In this document: positions 22,691-34,037 of the stretch, one piece after another
How the letters are laid out: the number at the start of each line of letters is the position of its first letter
How positions within the stretch are numbered: the first letter of the stretch is position 1
Assembly: GCA_022578965.1 (NCBI GenBank)
Contig: MU400834.1
Location: 1 to 34,037, forward strand
Direction: 5' to 3'
DNA: 34,037 nt
DNA from: Xylaria sp. FL1777
Taxonomy: Eukaryota; Ascomycota; Sordariomycetes; Xylariales; Xylariaceae
Notes under the pieces: model-generated
What the model was told of the DNA's origin: nothing
Database searches by the model: none
What the model saw: the letters and a program-made list of their open reading frames with translations, nothing else
Made by a program: the position numbers and the translations under genes

Positions 22691-23960
22691 AAAATACGTT
22701 TTTAAAGCAAAAGTATAAAGTTGCTGTTTTAAGTTAAAACAAAAATGCTATACTAAACAAAATTAAATGTTTTATTTATATAAGTTAAAATAAACAAGCA
22801 TATAAATATTATTTAAAAGCTTTATAGTTATTAAAACAAATTATAAAAGAATATATTTATTATATAAATAATTAAAGTTATTTAGTATATAACTTAAAAA
22901 AATGGTTTAACTAAAAGTAATAAACAACAAAAAATAATAAGTTAATATAGTTAGCAAACTTATAAAACTATAAAAACTTTAAACTATTAAAGCCTAAAAT
23001 ATAGCCTAAAAAAAAGTTATATTTAAAAAAACAAAACTATAACTATAAATAGTATAGTTATTAAACTAATTATGAACTATTAAAACATTTAGTTATTAAG
23101 TAAACCTAAAAAAACAAAACTTATAAAACTTTAAAGCAAAAACAAATAAAATTAAAAGCTATAAAAAATACTATAAAAAAAGAACTAATAAAAATAAACG
23201 AAGTATTTTTATAGCTTAAACTGCTTTAAATATAATAAAATAAAAAAGCATTAATAGTTAGCATAAAAACTAATATGTTTTAAAAACTAAAACTAGCAAT
23301 TTAATTAATTGTTAAAAGTTATTACTATAACAAAACTATAATAAAAAATAATAATAATATTTTATGCTTAAAAAATCTAAGATATAATAAAGTACTATAA
23401 AATTGCTATATAATATATTGTTGCTATTAATATTTACTTAATAAATTAAAAAATAATTAGTTTTTTAAACAAATTGCAAAAACAAAAATATAAAACTTTT
23501 ATAAATTAAAATAATTAGTTATAACTATAGTTTACTATAAAAATCTATAAAGATTTGTAACATTTAAAAAAGATTTTAATTATATTTATAATATTAGTTT
23601 AAAAAAATGTAAAAATAACTATTATAAATATTACTAGTTAATTAAAGCATAATTATACTAAAAAATAGTTGCTAAAAGTAAAAAAGCTTAAAAACTGCGA
23701 TTTAAAGCTTAATTAAAAGTAAAAATAAAATAAAGTATAATAACATTTAAAGTACTAAAAAAAACAAGCATTTAAATATCTAACAAAAAAAAGTTAAAAA
23801 ACAAAATAAATACTTGCTAAAAAAGCAGTAAGTAGCTAAAAAAACTAAGGCTTTACGTAAAGTTTAATGTAATAACTAGCAAAACTAATTTAAAGTTGAA
23901 CTTATATATTAAAAAAGAAAATATAATACCTTAATTAACTTAAAAGTATAAGTTAACATA
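22691..23960 (+). pseudogene. A2 gag-pol interval, domain not resolved
   Basis: It is collinear with A1 3171-4440. No motif was recognised, and no separate gene is seen. Confidence 0.5.
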
Positions 23961-26900
23961 ATTTTACTTAAAGTAATAAAACAAAATAAAATTCTTTAGA
24001 AATATAAGTAAAGATTTTAAAAAATTAAAAGATTTAATAAAAGCATTTTTAGCTATAATAATAGTTGTATACTTAAAAAAACCAAACTTTTTGATATATT
24101 TATATAAAAACACAAAAAACAAATTATATTAAATATTGCTAATATATTTAATTATAACATTATTTTAAGAATATTATAGCTAAAAACTAGTAACTTTTTA
24201 ATTTAATAAAAAGCAAAAACTATTAATTAAAAAAGTAAAAAATAAAGCAAGAAAATTAGAAAAATTGCAAAAAAAATCTTAAACAAAATACTAAAAATAT
24301 ATTATAAATTTTATAAACTATTTAAAAAAAGAAAAAAAAAAAAACTTCTTAAATATAGCTTATAAAATTACTACATTTCTATTAAAAAAAAATATTAACT
24401 AAAGCTTTATTAAATATACTATATAAGCTTAAATAAAATAAATGTTTTATAAAAATACATTTAAAAAAACTTAGCAAAAAGATTTCTAAAAAAATCTTAG
24501 TTATTTATTAAATACCTTATAGTGTTAATACTTAAAATAAAAAATAAAAAACAACTAATTAATAAAAAAAAAAAACTAGTATAGCAAATAATAGTTAATT
24601 ATTAACTATTAAACATAATTATTATTGCAAATAAATACCTTTTTATTTTATTAGTAACTATAAAAAAAAATATTAGCTAAGCAAAATAGTTTATAGCAGT
24701 TAATATTCTAAATAAATATTATGCTATTAAAATAGCTAAAAAAAAAAATAAAAAACTACTATATAAATAATATATAAACTATATAAGTATATAGTTATGC
24801 TATAAAAACTACAAAATATATTAGCTAGCTTTTAATATATAATAATAATAATTTTATAGAAGTTTTTAAATAAGTTTATGTTTATTTATTTAAATAATAT
24901 CTTAATTTATTTTAAAACATTAAAAAAACATAAAAAATACATAACTTAAGTATTAAAAACATTTAAACAAGCAAAATTACAACTTAACACAAAAAAATAT
25001 ATATAATATATATAAAAAATCGACTTTTTAAAATTTATAATTACTTTAGAACAAATATAAATTTAATAGTTAAAAATTAACATAGTATAAAACTAGAAAA
25101 TACTTAATTTAGCTATTATTATAAATATATAATAAGCATTAAAATTTTTGAACTATGTTTAAATATTAATTTAAAACTTTAAGAAAATAGCATTTTATTT
25201 TATAAAGTATATAAGGAAAAAATACAAAAGAAAATCCTTTTTAATTTTAAAGAAAGCTTAAAAAGCTTTTAAAAAACTAAAACTAAAAGTTATTTCTGAC
25301 TTTATAGTTAAACTACTTAATCTACAAAAAAAAAAAAAGCTAAAAATAAACACTTCGGATAATATAATTATAGAAGTTTTAAAACAATTAAAAAACAACA
25401 AAAAATAGCATTTAGTAGCTTATTACTTTAAAGCATTACAAAATGTAGCATTATAATATTTTATATATAATAAAGAACTGCTTGCAATTATTATAGCACT
25501 TAAAAAGTAAAAACTATTTTTTATAAAAACTACAAAGCTAATTAAGATTTATTTAAATTATTAAAACCTAACAAAATTTATAACTATATAAAAGATTACT
25601 AAACAACATAAAAATTAAATAGTTTTTTTTTTTAAATTTAACTTTAAGATATGCTACATTAAAAAAAAAAAAAATATTTAAGCAAACATATTTAGCTAAC
25701 AAAGTTAAAAAAGATTTAAAGTTTTAAAAAAAAACATTTAAGTGCTATATTTTCAAAGAAATAAAAGCTTAAAAGTTAAAATTATATTTAAAGACTTTAT
25801 AAATATATAGCTATAATAAGCTTATAACTTAAAAAAGTTAGCATAACTATAAAAACATAAAGAATTAAAAAATAACAAGCTAATATATAAACATAAGGTT
25901 TATTTACTAAAATTTTTACAAAACAAGTTTATTAAAAAATTCTATAAATATTTATTATATAAACACTAAAAAGCAATAAAAATAGTCCAATAACTATAAA
26001 AAAAGTACAATTTTTTAGAACTATAAAACATAGTTAAATCTATTATAAAAAAGTGCAATATTTATAACAAAGCTAAAGTAGCTTAATATAAGCTTTATAA
26101 ACTGCTATAACTTATATAAATATTTAAATAAGTATAATATACTATTGCTTAAAATTTTATTATAGTACTATTTTTATTAACTAATTTAATTATAAAAGTA
26201 TAATATAATAAAATATAAGTTATTATTAATAGACTTACTAAGTATGCTTATTTTTTATTGTTTAAAAGAAATATAATAGCTAAATAACTTATATATGCCT
26301 TTATATACTAATATTTAAATAAGCATAAGCTACTAAAAAAGATTATTTTAAACTAAAATAAATTATTTACTTTTAAGTTTAAAACTAGCTTTTTTAAACT
26401 TATTAGTGTTAAACTAAAGTTTTTAACTGCTTATTACTTATAAACAAATAAACAAACAAAAAAACTAAACTAAATACTAAAACAATATTTATAGAATTAT
26501 ATTAACTATTAATAAAACAATTAAATAAAACTATTATTAATAGTATAAATTTTATATAATATATTAATAAACAAAAATATAAACATATTTTTATATAAAA
26601 TTATTTATAAATAGCAAGCAACTATTAAAAAACAAAAAAAAACATTAATAAAAGCACTTGCTATTTTAACTATAGCACTTTAAGCAAAAACTATTGCAAC
26701 AAAAATTAAAATGCTATAAGCTAAACTGCAACTATGCTTTTAATTTTTATAATAATAAATATTAGTATATTATAACAAAAAACAAACTAAAGGATTAATC
26801 TTTAAAAAAGAAAACAAGGTTTATTTATTATAACAAAAACAAAATGCAAACACTAATATTTCCTAAATTAAAACAAAATAACTAAGCAATAAATTAGAAT

Positions 26901-27262
26901 TTAAAAAACTTAGCTTTTTTAAAATTAAAGAAGTTATTTTATTTATTAATTATAAATTGTTATTATTAAAAAATATGCAAATTTACTTTATTTTTTATAT
27001 TTTTTTACTAAAACTAGCACTTATTAAAACACTTATTAAAATATAACTAGAAATAAAAACAAATTAAAACACCTATAAAATTAAAAATATACTAAATTTC
27101 CGTTAAAACAATAATAACTTAAAGTATTTTATTAAATAAAAAAAATACTTATATGCTAACAATACTTAAAAACTTAAAAAATATTTAAAAACTGCTAAAA
27201 TAATTATAAACTAGTTCTATTATTAATACTTTAATTAGCTAAAGCTAAAAAAAAAAGATTAA
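23961..27262 (+). pseudogene. pol: A2 pol remnant: PR-RT-RNase H-IN-chromodomain
   Basis: The order and spacing are as in A1. The RT box reads YLNN at 24887-24898. In the integrase zinc finger the second Cys of CX2C is Tyr, and the first catalytic Asp reads Asn, so integrase is more damaged than in A1. The chromodomain is at 27074-27229, again with both conserved Trp codons as TAA. The frame ends at TAA 27260-27262, overlapping the antisense ORF by 32 bp. Confidence 0.85.
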
Positions 27263-27791
27263 CTTTAAACAAAGCGTTTAATGCGTTTTAATTAAACTTT
27301 AAAAAAATAACTAGCAATTGTTATGCTACTTTAATGCGCTATTTTTGTTTTTTAGCTATATAGCGCTTTTTTGCTTTAACTTGCTTAAGCTTTTTTAAAC
27401 TATTTAAACTATAAGCTATAATAATAGCTATTTTTTTTTACTATAGTTTTTTTTATTACTTAAAATAGCAAATTTTTATATTTATTTTTTTATGCTTTTT
27501 TATTAGTAAGTCCAATTTATTTTTTAGCTTTTTGTACTAAAAAGTAAGCTGCTATATTTGCTTTAAAAACAAACTTTTAATGTTATAATTTGCTTGTTTA
27601 GCTGTAATATATTTAATATATTAATTAAAGTTAAATTTTAATATTAAACATTTTATGCTATAATAATTGCAGCAAAAACATAAAGCTATTTTAATTAATT
27701 TTAGTTTAATAAAGAAAAGCAAAGCAAAATTTTGTTAAGCCTTTTGTTTAGAACGCAATAAGCAAGATTTCTTAAAAACCTTACTAAACAT
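27231..27791 (-). pseudogene. A2 antisense ORF, same as in A1
   Basis: It has exactly the same length as in A1 (561 bp), the same start ATG and stop, and RIP stops mostly at the same codons. Some positions are better preserved, for example an Asp in the helical stretch that is Asn in A1, and Arg where A1 has His. Two of the Cys of the second cluster read Tyr here. No insertion or deletion disturbs the frame relative to A1. Confidence 0.55.
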
Positions 27792-27875
27792 AATAAGCGC
27801 AGAAAACAAAAAACAGAAAATAAAAAAAAAAAACTTACAAAAAAGAAAATACAGAATTATTAAAACAACAATTAT

Positions 27876-27891
27876 AAAAAAAGGAAAATAA
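27876..27891 (+). other. A2 polypurine tract
   Basis: A-rich purine run with gg (27883-27884) directly before the 3' LTR. Confidence 0.55.
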
Positions 27892-28407
27892 TATTACAAA
27901 ATAAGTTAATTAGGCTAGTTAAAAGCCAAATATAAAAAAAGCATACGCAAAAAAAATTTTATTCGTTAAAAGAATATATATTTAAACTATTATAAGGGTT
28001 TAATATATAAACTTAATAAACTTAAGCGTTAAGTTTATTAAGCTTTAAACTTAACAAACTTAAGCGTTAAGTTTATTAAGCTTTAAACTTAAAACAATAT
28101 AGCGTTAAGTTTATTAAAAAAAATAATGTTTATAAATTATTATTACTGTTTTTTTTGTTTATATAAACATGTACTTTTTATATTTAGTTATTTATTTAGT
28201 TCTAGTTTTTTAGCTATTAATTTTCTTATAACTGCTAAGCACTAATATATTTATTACTTTTAATCCTTTAAGACCCTTATTAATGCATAGTAGTAAAAGT
28301 ACTCCGAAAACCTCCTTAACGGACCACCGTTAAGAATTCTATTATTACTTGCAAATCAAGACCCCAAGAGCAAACCCGTCATATTAATATATAACAGGTC
28401 CGTTACA
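27892..28407 (+). repeat. A2 3' LTR (516 bp)
   Basis: It starts tattacaaaat and ends ggtccgttaca. The last ~130 bases retain much more G+C than the 5' LTR counterpart. The 38-bp array is at 28011-28124. It is followed by the TSD gtaat at 28408-28412. Confidence 0.93.
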
Positions 28408-28412
28408 GTAAT

Positions 28413-30618
28413 GCTATAATAAAATTTTAAGCAATAATATACTATGCTTATTTAAATATTTATATAAGTTATAGCAGTTTATAAAGCTTATATTAAGCTA
28501 TTTTAGCTTTGTTATAAATATTGCACTTTTTTATAATAAATTTAACTATGTTTTATAGTTTTAGAAAATTATACTTTTTTTATAATTGTTAAACTATTTT
28601 TGTTGTTTTTTAATATTTATATAATAAATATTTATAAAGTTTTTTAATAAACTTGTTTTATAAAAATTCTAATAAGTAAACCTTATGTTTATATATTAGC
28701 TTGTTATTTTTTAATTTTTTATATTTTTGTAGTTATACTAATTTTTCTAAGTTATAAGCTTATTATAGCTATATATTTATAAAGTCTTTAAGTATAACTT
28801 TAATTTTTAAGCTTTTATTTTTTTGGAAATATAATACTTAAATGTTTTTTTTTAAAACCTTAAATCTTTTTTAACTTTATTAGCTTAATATGTTTGCTTA
28901 AATATTTTTCTTTTTTTTAATATAGCATATTTTAAAGTTAAATTTAAAAAAAAAAACCATTTAATTTTTATATTGTTTAGTAATTTTTTGCGTAGTTATA
29001 AATTTTATTAAGTTTTAATAATTTAAATAAATTTTAATTAGCTTTATAGTTTTTATAAAAAACAGTTTTTATTTTTTAAGTGCTATAATAATTACAAGCA
29101 GTTCTTTATTATATATAAAGTATTATAATGCTACATTTTGTAGTGCTTTAAAATAATAAGCTATTAAGTGCTATTTTTTGTTATTTTTTAGTTGTTTTAA
29201 AACTTCTGCAATTATACTATTTAAAGCATTTATTTTTAGCTTTTTCTTTTTTTATAAATTAAGTAGTTTAATTATAAAATTAAAAATAACTTTTAGTTTT
29301 AGTTTTTTAAAAGCTTTTTAGGCTTCTTTTAAAATTAAAAAAAAATTTTCTTTATATTTCTTTTTTGTATACTTTATAAAATAAAATGCTATTTTTCTAA
29401 AGTTTTAAATTAATATTTAAACATAGTTTAAAAATTTTAATGCTTATTATATATTTATAATAGTAGCTAAATCAAGTATTTTTTAGTTTTATACTGTATT
29501 AATTTTTAACTATTAAATTTATATTTGTTTTAAAGTAATTATAAATCTTAAAAAGTTAATTTTTTATGTATGCTATATATATTTTTTTATATTAAGTTGT
29601 AATTTTGCTTGTTTAAGTATTTTTAATACTTAAGTTATGTATTTCTTATATTTTTTTAATGTTTTAAAGTAAATTAGAATATTATTTAAATAAATAAATA
29701 TAAACTTGTTTAAAAACTTTTATAGAATTATTATTATTATGTGTTAAAAGCTAATTAGTATGTTTTGTAGTTTTTATAGCATAATTATGTATTTATATAG
29801 TTTATATATTATTTATATAGCAGTTTTTTATTTTTTTTCTTTAGTTATTTTAATAGCATAATATTTATTTAAAATATTAACTGCTATAAACTATTTTGCT
29901 TAATTAATGTTTTTTTTTATAATTACTAGTAAAATAAAAAAGTATTTATTTATAATAATAATTACGTTTAATAGTTAATAATTAACTACTATTTGCTATA
30001 TTAGTTTTTCTTTTTTATTAATTAGTTGTTTTTTATTTTTTATTTTAAGTACTAGCACTATAAAATATTTAACAAATAACTAAAATTTTTTTAAAAATTC
30101 TTTTGCTAGATTTTTTTAAATGTATTTCTATAAAGCGTTTATTTTGTTTAAGCTTATATAGTATACTTAATAAAGCTTTAGTTAACATTTTTTTTTAATA
30201 GAAATATAATAATTTTATAAGCTATGTTTAAAAAGTTTTTTTTTTTTTTTTTTTTTAAATAATTTGTAAAATTTATAATATACTTTTAGTATTTTATTTA
30301 GGATTTCTTTTGCAATTTTTCTGATTTTTTTGCTTTATTTTTTACTTTTTTAATTAATAGTTTTTACTTTTTATTAAATCAAAAAGTTACTAATTTTTAG
30401 CTATAGTATTCCTAAAATAATGTTATAATTAAATATATTAGCAATATTTAATATAATTTATTTTTTATGTTTTTATATAAATATATTAAAAGGTTTAGTT
30501 TTTTTAAATATATAACTATTATTATAGCTAGAAATACTTTTATTAAATTTTTTAATTTTTTAGGATTTTTGCTTATATTTTTAAGGAATTTTATTTTGTT
30601 TTGTTACTTTAAGTAAAA
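28413..30618 (-). pseudogene. pol: C pol part 1: PR-RT-RNase H and start of integrase
   Basis: Minus-strand reading, collinear with A1 4440-6645 at constant spacing. The RT box reads YLNN at 29681-29692. RNase H is at about 28910-29360. The integrase zinc finger and the first catalytic position lie at about 28420-28690. A2 interrupts just beyond, and pol continues at 20675. Stops fill every frame. Confidence 0.83.
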
Positions 30619-31888
30619 TTATATTAGCTTATATTTTTAAATTAATTAAAGTATTATATTTTTTTTTTTAATATATAAGTTTAACTTTAAATTAGTTTTG
30701 CTAGTTATTATATTAAACTTTATATAAAGCTTTAGTTTTTTTAGCTATTTATTGCTTTTTTAGCAAATATTTATTTTGTTTTTTGATTTTTTTTTATAAA
30801 ATGTTTAAATGCTTGTTTTATTTTGCATTTTAAATGTTATTATGCTTTGTTTTATTTTTGCTTTTAGTTAAGCTTTAAATTGCAGTTTTTAAGCTTTTTT
30901 GCTTTTAATAACTATTTTTTAATATAATTACGCTTTAATTAACTAGTAATATTTATAGCAGTTATTTTTATATTTTTTTGAAATAGTATTATAAATATAA
31001 TTAAAATTTTTTTTAAATATTACAAATCTTTATAAATTTTTATAATAAACTATAGTTATAACTAATTACTTTAATTTATAAAAGTTTTATATTTTTATTT
31101 TTGCAATTTATTTAAAAAACTAATTATTTTTTAGTTTATTAAGTAAATATTAATAGCAATAATATACTATATAATAATTTTATAGTACTTTATTATGTTT
31201 TAAATTATTTAAGCATAAAATATTATTATTGTTTTTTATTATAGTTTTGTTATAATAATAACTTTTAGCAATTAGTTAAATTATTAGCTTTAGTTTTTAA
31301 AACATATTAGTTTTTATACTAATTATTAGTACTTTTTTATTTTATTGCATTTAAAGCAGTTTAAACTATAAAAATACTTTATTTATTTTTATTAGTTTTT
31401 TTTTTATAGTGTTTTTTATAGCTTTTAATTTTATTTGTTTTTGCTTTAAAGTTTTATAAGTTTTGTTTTTTTAAATCTATTTAACAACTAAATGTTTTAA
31501 TAGTTTATAATTAGTTTAATAATTATACTATTTATAATTATAGTTTTATTTCTTTAAACATAATTTTTTTTTAAGCTATATTTTAAGCTTTAATAGTTTA
31601 AAATTTTTATAGTTTTATAAGTTTATTAACTGCATTAATTTATTATTTTTTGTTATTTATTACTTTTAGTTAAACTATTTTTTTAAGTTATATATTAAAT
31701 AACTTTAATTGTTTATATAGCAAATATATTTTTTTATAATTTGTTTTAATAACTATAAAGCTTTTAAATAATATTTATATGCTTGTTTATTTTAATTTAT
31801 ATAAATAAAGCATTTAGATTTATTTAATGTAGCATTTTTGTTTTAACTTAAAACAGCAACTTTATATTTTTGCTTTAAAAACATATTT
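30619..31888 (-). pseudogene. C gag-pol interval, domain not resolved
   Basis: It is collinear with the same interval of A0, A1 and A2. No motif was recognised on either strand. Confidence 0.5.
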
Positions 31889-33389
31889 TTTAAATTGCTT
31901 TATTATTTTTTATTATTTTAAACTTTTATAACTTGTACTTTTTTTTTAAGTTAAAAAATCTTTTCCTTTTTATAGCTTTTTTTTCTGTTTTTTTTCTTAA
32001 ATTAACATTATTTTTAAAAATGTTTTTTCTTTTTATAGTTATAACATTTAACTTTAAATATATTTCAAAGTTATTATTTTTAGATTTTATTGATTTGCTT
32101 AAATTTTTGTTTAATACTTTTTTAAGTATTCTTTTTTTTGTTTTTTTTAGTTTTTTTAGTTTTAAAGTACTAATTAAATAATTATTAATTAATTATAATA
32201 GCTATATTAATATACGTATTAATTTTTGCTAGTTTATTTATTTTATATAGTTTGTTTTAAACTTAAGTTTTAAGTTTACTATAAAATAAATAAAATAATA
32301 TAAGCTTAAGCAATTTTAAAATTGCTGCTAATTGTTTAAATTTTATAGCATAATTTATTGCTGCTTTTGTTTATTTTAAGCAATAAAGTGCTTTTTTTAT
32401 ATGTTTTGCTTTTTAAGTGTTTTTAAATAGTACTTTTATTTAATTTTTAAACTTAATATAGTTTTTAAAAAAAATTTTTGTTTTTAGCTTAAAATTAATT
32501 AATTTGTTAGCTTTTAAAAAATCTTTTAAAATAAATTAAAATTATTTTAGTATTTTTTTTAACAAAAATTATAAAATAGTTATTACTTTTTGGTTTTTTT
32601 TTATAATAATAATAAAATGCTATTTTAAATAAAGTTTAGCGTAAATTAAAAAGGCTTTTATATTTGTAAATTTATTATAAAGCTTTAAAGCAATAAGTTT
32701 AAAACTTTTAATATTTAGCATTTTTAATATTATAAATAATTTTAATAATAAAAGCAGTAATAATAATAAAAAGTTAAGTTTTTTATTTTAAGTTATTACT
32801 TTAAATATAATAGTAATAAAAGTAAGCATTAAGTTTACTAGTAGTAGTATTAATATTAATTATAGTATAATTATTTATTTAAAGCTTTAATTTATTATTA
32901 TAGTAATAGTTATTATTATTGCTTTAATTATTATAGCTAGTATTTATGCTAGTTTAAAAGTTATAACGCTTAATATTTAAGCTGTTCTTTAAGTTAAAAC
33001 AACTAGTTTGCTTTATAGCATTAGCATTAATATTAGTTTTTTTTTACTACTATTGTTTAACTTTTTTTTTTTTGCTATTACTTTTTTTTTAATAAAAATA
33101 GCTAATAAAAGTACTAAAGTTTATTATTTTAATATATTGCTAGTTCTAAAAGTCTTTAAAATCTTTAAACTTAATTTTTAACTTTTTGTTTTTAGTAGTA
33201 TAACTTAAATCTAGTTTTATTAGTTATTAAATAAAGTTTATTTATATAATATTATTTAGCATTTTTATTTTTTAAATATCTTTTTAGTATACTTTTAAAA
33301 GTTTATTTTATAAATTGCTTATTACTTAACTTTTTATACTAATATTTGTTTTTATATATTAAGTTTTATTAATTAAAAAGCTATTAAAA
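31889..33389 (-). pseudogene. gag: C leader and gag remnant
   Basis: It begins after the 5' LTR with the same leader as family A, including taatagc. Gag is recognisable to the zinc knuckle at 32005-32046, where the first Cys, the His and the last Cys remain and the second Cys reads Tyr. The 82-codon plus-strand frame at 31933-32181 is the shadow of this gag, as in the other copies. Confidence 0.75.
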
Positions 33390-33857
33390 TATAACAAACT
33401 TATTATATATTAATATAACAGGTTTACTTTTAAAGTTTTAATTTGCAAGTAATAATAAGATTTTTAATAGTAGTCCGTTAAAAAGGTTTTTAAAATACTT
33501 TTATTACTATGCATTAATAGGAGTTTTAAAGAATTAAAAGTAATAAATATATTAATGCTTAGCAGTTATAAGAAAATTAATAGCTAAAAAACTAAAACTA
33601 AATAAATAACTAAATACAAAAAATGCATAATTATATAAACAAAAAAAAGGTAAAAAAAGTAATAACTTTTTTTAAATTACCGCAAGTTTAGTAAGCACTA
33701 AATTACCGTAAGCTTAATAAGCTTTAAATTACTATAAGCTTAATGAGCTAAATAAGTTATTACGTAACTTTAGCTTTAGCTAGCAAAAGAAAAAATGCAA
33801 GTATATATAAAAGCATTAAGCCGCTCTAAAGGCTACCCCTGTGCTAATTTTATAACA
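33390..33857 (-). repeat. C 5' LTR (468 bp)
   Basis: Partner of 18470-18938. Its outer (right) end retains ccgctctaaaggctacccc where the inner copy reads ctgctttaaaagctattct. It is followed by the TSD atata (33858-33862). Confidence 0.9.
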
Positions 33858-34037
33858 ATATATAGTTATGCTATAAAAACTACAAAATATATTAGCTAGC
33901 TTTTAATATATAATAATAATAATTTTATAGAAGTTTTTAAACAAGTTTATGTTTATTTACTTAAATAATATCTTAATTTACTTTAAAACACTAAAAAAAC
34001 ACAAAAAACATATAACTTAAGTATTAAAAACATTTAA
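33858..34037 (+). pseudogene. pol: A0 RT catalytic core (piece 4 of 4), leaves the window
   Basis: It resumes at the TSD and is collinear with A1 5266-5445. The RT box reads YLNN at 33958-33969. The rest of A0 pol, its antisense ORF and its 3' LTR should lie beyond the window end. Confidence 0.85.

Larger units (their letters stand above)
20676..28407 (+). mobile_element. A2: full-length family A chromovirus, inserted in C
   Basis: It is 7732 bp with 516-bp LTRs at both ends, and is collinear with A1 through gag, pol, antisense ORF and purine tract. It must be younger than C. A one-base length difference from A1 and C between the zinc knuckle and the RT box puts gag and pol in another relative phase here; it probably arose in an A run. 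All frames are RIP-broken. Confidence 0.93.
18470..33857 (-). mobile_element. C: Ty3/Gypsy chromovirus related to A, inverted in A0 and split by A2
   Basis: Its LTRs of 469 and 468 bp lie at 18470-18938 (3' side) and 33390-33857 (5' side). The 5-bp duplication atata is at 18465-18469 and 33858-33862. Uninterrupted A1 has one gtata there. Without A2 the element is about 7.65 kb. Leader, gag and pol are homologous to A and even keep the same spacing: zinc knuckle to RT box is 2354 bp in both. U3 and most of the antisense ORF are different. Confidence 0.9.

Noticed and set aside
1..34037. CRISPR array, integron or prokaryotic mobile system
   Set aside because: No spaced short direct repeats or bacterial gene signals. 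All repeats are LTRs, LTR-internal arrays or nested element copies.
1..34037. Naturally AT-rich genome (for example Plasmodium or Dictyostelium) instead of RIP
   Set aside because: The differences between LTR pairs are directional transitions that turn CA/TG into TA, and a GC-richer version of the same LTR survives at 16948-17232. The composition was acquired by mutation of repeats.

Overview
The window is a stack of dead LTR retrotransposons and I find no host gene in it. Base composition is extremely A+T rich. Every reading frame that resembles a protein is broken by TAA or TAG. Where copies can be aligned (LTR pairs, repeated gag and pol), nearly all differences are C/T or G/A transitions, mostly CpA/TpG changed to TpA. 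This is the footprint of repeat-induced point mutation (RIP), so the source is most likely a filamentous ascomycete with AT-rich, transposon-filled compartments. I cannot name the species.

Layout, resolved from LTR pairs and target-site duplications (TSDs). An outer Ty3/Gypsy element, A0 (+ strand), enters the window inside its 5' LTR (1-213) and leaves it inside reverse transcriptase (34037). It is cut into four pieces: 214-1150, 8890-10326, 17233-18469 and 33858-34037. Three elements sit in the gaps. A1 (1151-8889, +) is a full-length copy of the same family, with TSD gttaa. B (10327-17232, +) is a different Gypsy element with 285-bp LTRs and TSD tataa. C (18470-33857, - strand) is a relative of A with TSD atata. 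C is in turn split inside integrase by A2 (20676-28407, +), another full-length family A copy with TSD gtaat. The nesting is therefore three levels deep: A0, then C, then A2.

Gene content. A, C and B all read gag (with a CCHC zinc knuckle) followed by a pol polyprotein (protease, reverse transcriptase, RNase H, integrase) that ends in a chromodomain, so all are chromoviruses. In every copy the two catalytic Asp codons of reverse transcriptase now read Asn. Families A and C share R-U5, gag and pol but have unrelated U3 regions.

The most interesting feature lies between pol and the 3' LTR of A and C. On the strand opposite to pol there is a Cys-rich, Lys/Leu/Gln-rich coiled-coil-like ORF. It overlaps the end of pol tail to tail by 32 bp in all three copies. 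Its C-terminus is conserved between A and C while most of the rest has diverged together with the adjacent U3. Three of the four inserted elements also show milder RIP at their outermost ends than at the matching inner LTR positions.
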